A stretch of DNA of 64,000 bases from positions 372,001 to 436,000 of the forward strand of contig NZ_KI530755.1 in assembly GCF_000488255.1 (NCBI RefSeq). Direction: 5' to 3'. The notes under the pieces are model-generated. The model made no database searches, had not been told where the DNA came from, and saw only the letters and a program-made list of their open reading frames with translations. The DNA is from Acinetobacter indicus CIP 110367 (GTDB lineage Bacteria; Pseudomonadota; Gammaproteobacteria; Pseudomonadales; Moraxellaceae). Each line of letters starts with the position of its first letter. Within the stretch, counting starts at the first letter, position 1. Made by a program: the position numbers and the translations under genes. Positions 63,817-64,000 of this stretch are shown here, in pieces.

Positions 63817-64000
63817 GGCTTTGTTGCACAAACCTATCTGTAAAGGCTTTTTCAGCGATATAATTTTCAAATGAAGAAGCCTACACACAAAATCTACCGC
63901 ACAACCAATTGGCCCGCATATAACCGAGCACTCATGAGTCGCGGAAATATTGCCATTTGGTTTGATCCTGCTACGCAATGGTATGCGCCATCAAAAGGCA
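63817..64000 (+). mobile_element. IS5-family insertion sequence, left end only
   Basis: Begins with GGCTTTGTTGCACAAA, the terminal inverted repeat style of the IS903 subgroup of IS5, followed by a transposase start. The right end lies beyond the window, so the target duplication cannot be checked. Confidence 0.75.
63871..64000 (+). CDS. IS5-family transposase, N-terminal part
   Basis: 43 residues are visible, starting MKKPTHKIYRTTNWPAYN and continuing LMSRGNIAIWFDPATQW. The NWxxYNxAL and GxIxIWFDP runs match the N-terminus of IS5 (IS903-like) DDE transposases, which cut and paste the IS. The reading frame is open to the window edge. Confidence 0.8.
   Translation, partial: MKKPTHKIYRTTNWPAYNRALMSRGNIAIWFDPATQWYAPSKG

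Noticed and set aside
63793..63978. Minus-strand ORF of 61 codons at the right edge
   Set aside because: It is the antisense of the IS5 terminal repeat and transposase start.

Overview
The window is a stretch of gammaproteobacterial chromosome that reads as Acinetobacter (Moraxellaceae). The evidence is the gene content: lgt, thyA and folA together; tig-clpP-clpX; ackA-pta; metX-metW; a PiuA/Fiu-type receptor with its PKHD hydroxylase; class I fumarase; and an integrase with a PrtN-family gene at dusA. By eye the core looks richer in G+C than A. baumannii, but I did not compute this and cannot name a species.

Layout. 1-4.1 kb: the 5' part of an M3 oligopeptidase (cut by the window edge) and RNase R. 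4.4-5.0 kb: four tRNA genes (Ser-GCT and three identical Arg-ACG). 5.1-14.9 kb: housekeeping and envelope genes (an exported two-domain SRPBCC-like protein, YcxB-like, FAH-family, MsrA, META lipoprotein, DUF4105, FolA, ThyA, lipocalin, two tandem membrane paralogs, Lgt, NRDE/TANGO2-like). 14.9-18.9 kb: a Tat-dependent PhoX phosphatase with a lipobox, directly downstream of tatABC. 19-25 kb: AEC transporter, RdgB, Sel1-repeat protein, metW-metX, leuA. 25.2-31.9 kb: an iron-uptake block of two TonB-dependent receptors, a PiuC/YbiX hydroxylase and an FMN alpha-hydroxyacid dehydrogenase, with Fur-box-like sites before both receptors. 32-36.5 kb: tig, clpP, clpX and a DUF2846 lipoprotein. 36.5-45 kb: fumarase, a Pho-box-driven 28-codon micro-gene, a heptamer tandem repeat, a frameshifted gene, pta-ackA and proA. 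45-62 kb: an alpha/beta hydrolase with a PilZ-like tail, a methyltransferase, nagZ, prc, an MHYT-GGDEF-EAL protein, a TonB receptor broken by two frameshifts, prfC, two DUF3298-type lipoproteins, tatD, tcdA and dusA. 62.2-64 kb: the start of an integrated element at the 5' end of dusA (tyrosine integrase, PrtN-family regulator) and the left end of an IS5-family insertion sequence, cut by the window edge.

Connections. Iron: three TonB receptors, each preceded by a 7-1-7 Fur-like palindrome (12 to 13 matches out of 14), are probably induced together in iron starvation. Phosphate: a PhoX phosphatase, its Tat export machine, and, about 20 kb away, a four-unit PhoB binding site laid out like that of E. 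coli pstS, which precedes a very small gene. c-di-GMP: an MHYT-GGDEF-EAL enzyme lies about 5 kb from a hydrolase with a PilZ-like C-terminus. Proteostasis: tig-clpP-clpX, prc and rnr.

The most novel-looking item is the phosphate-type promoter with a 28-residue single-span peptide and an intrinsic terminator whose stem contains the stop codon (38353-38518). The dusA-integrated element is the clearest mobile segment, but most of it lies beyond the window.
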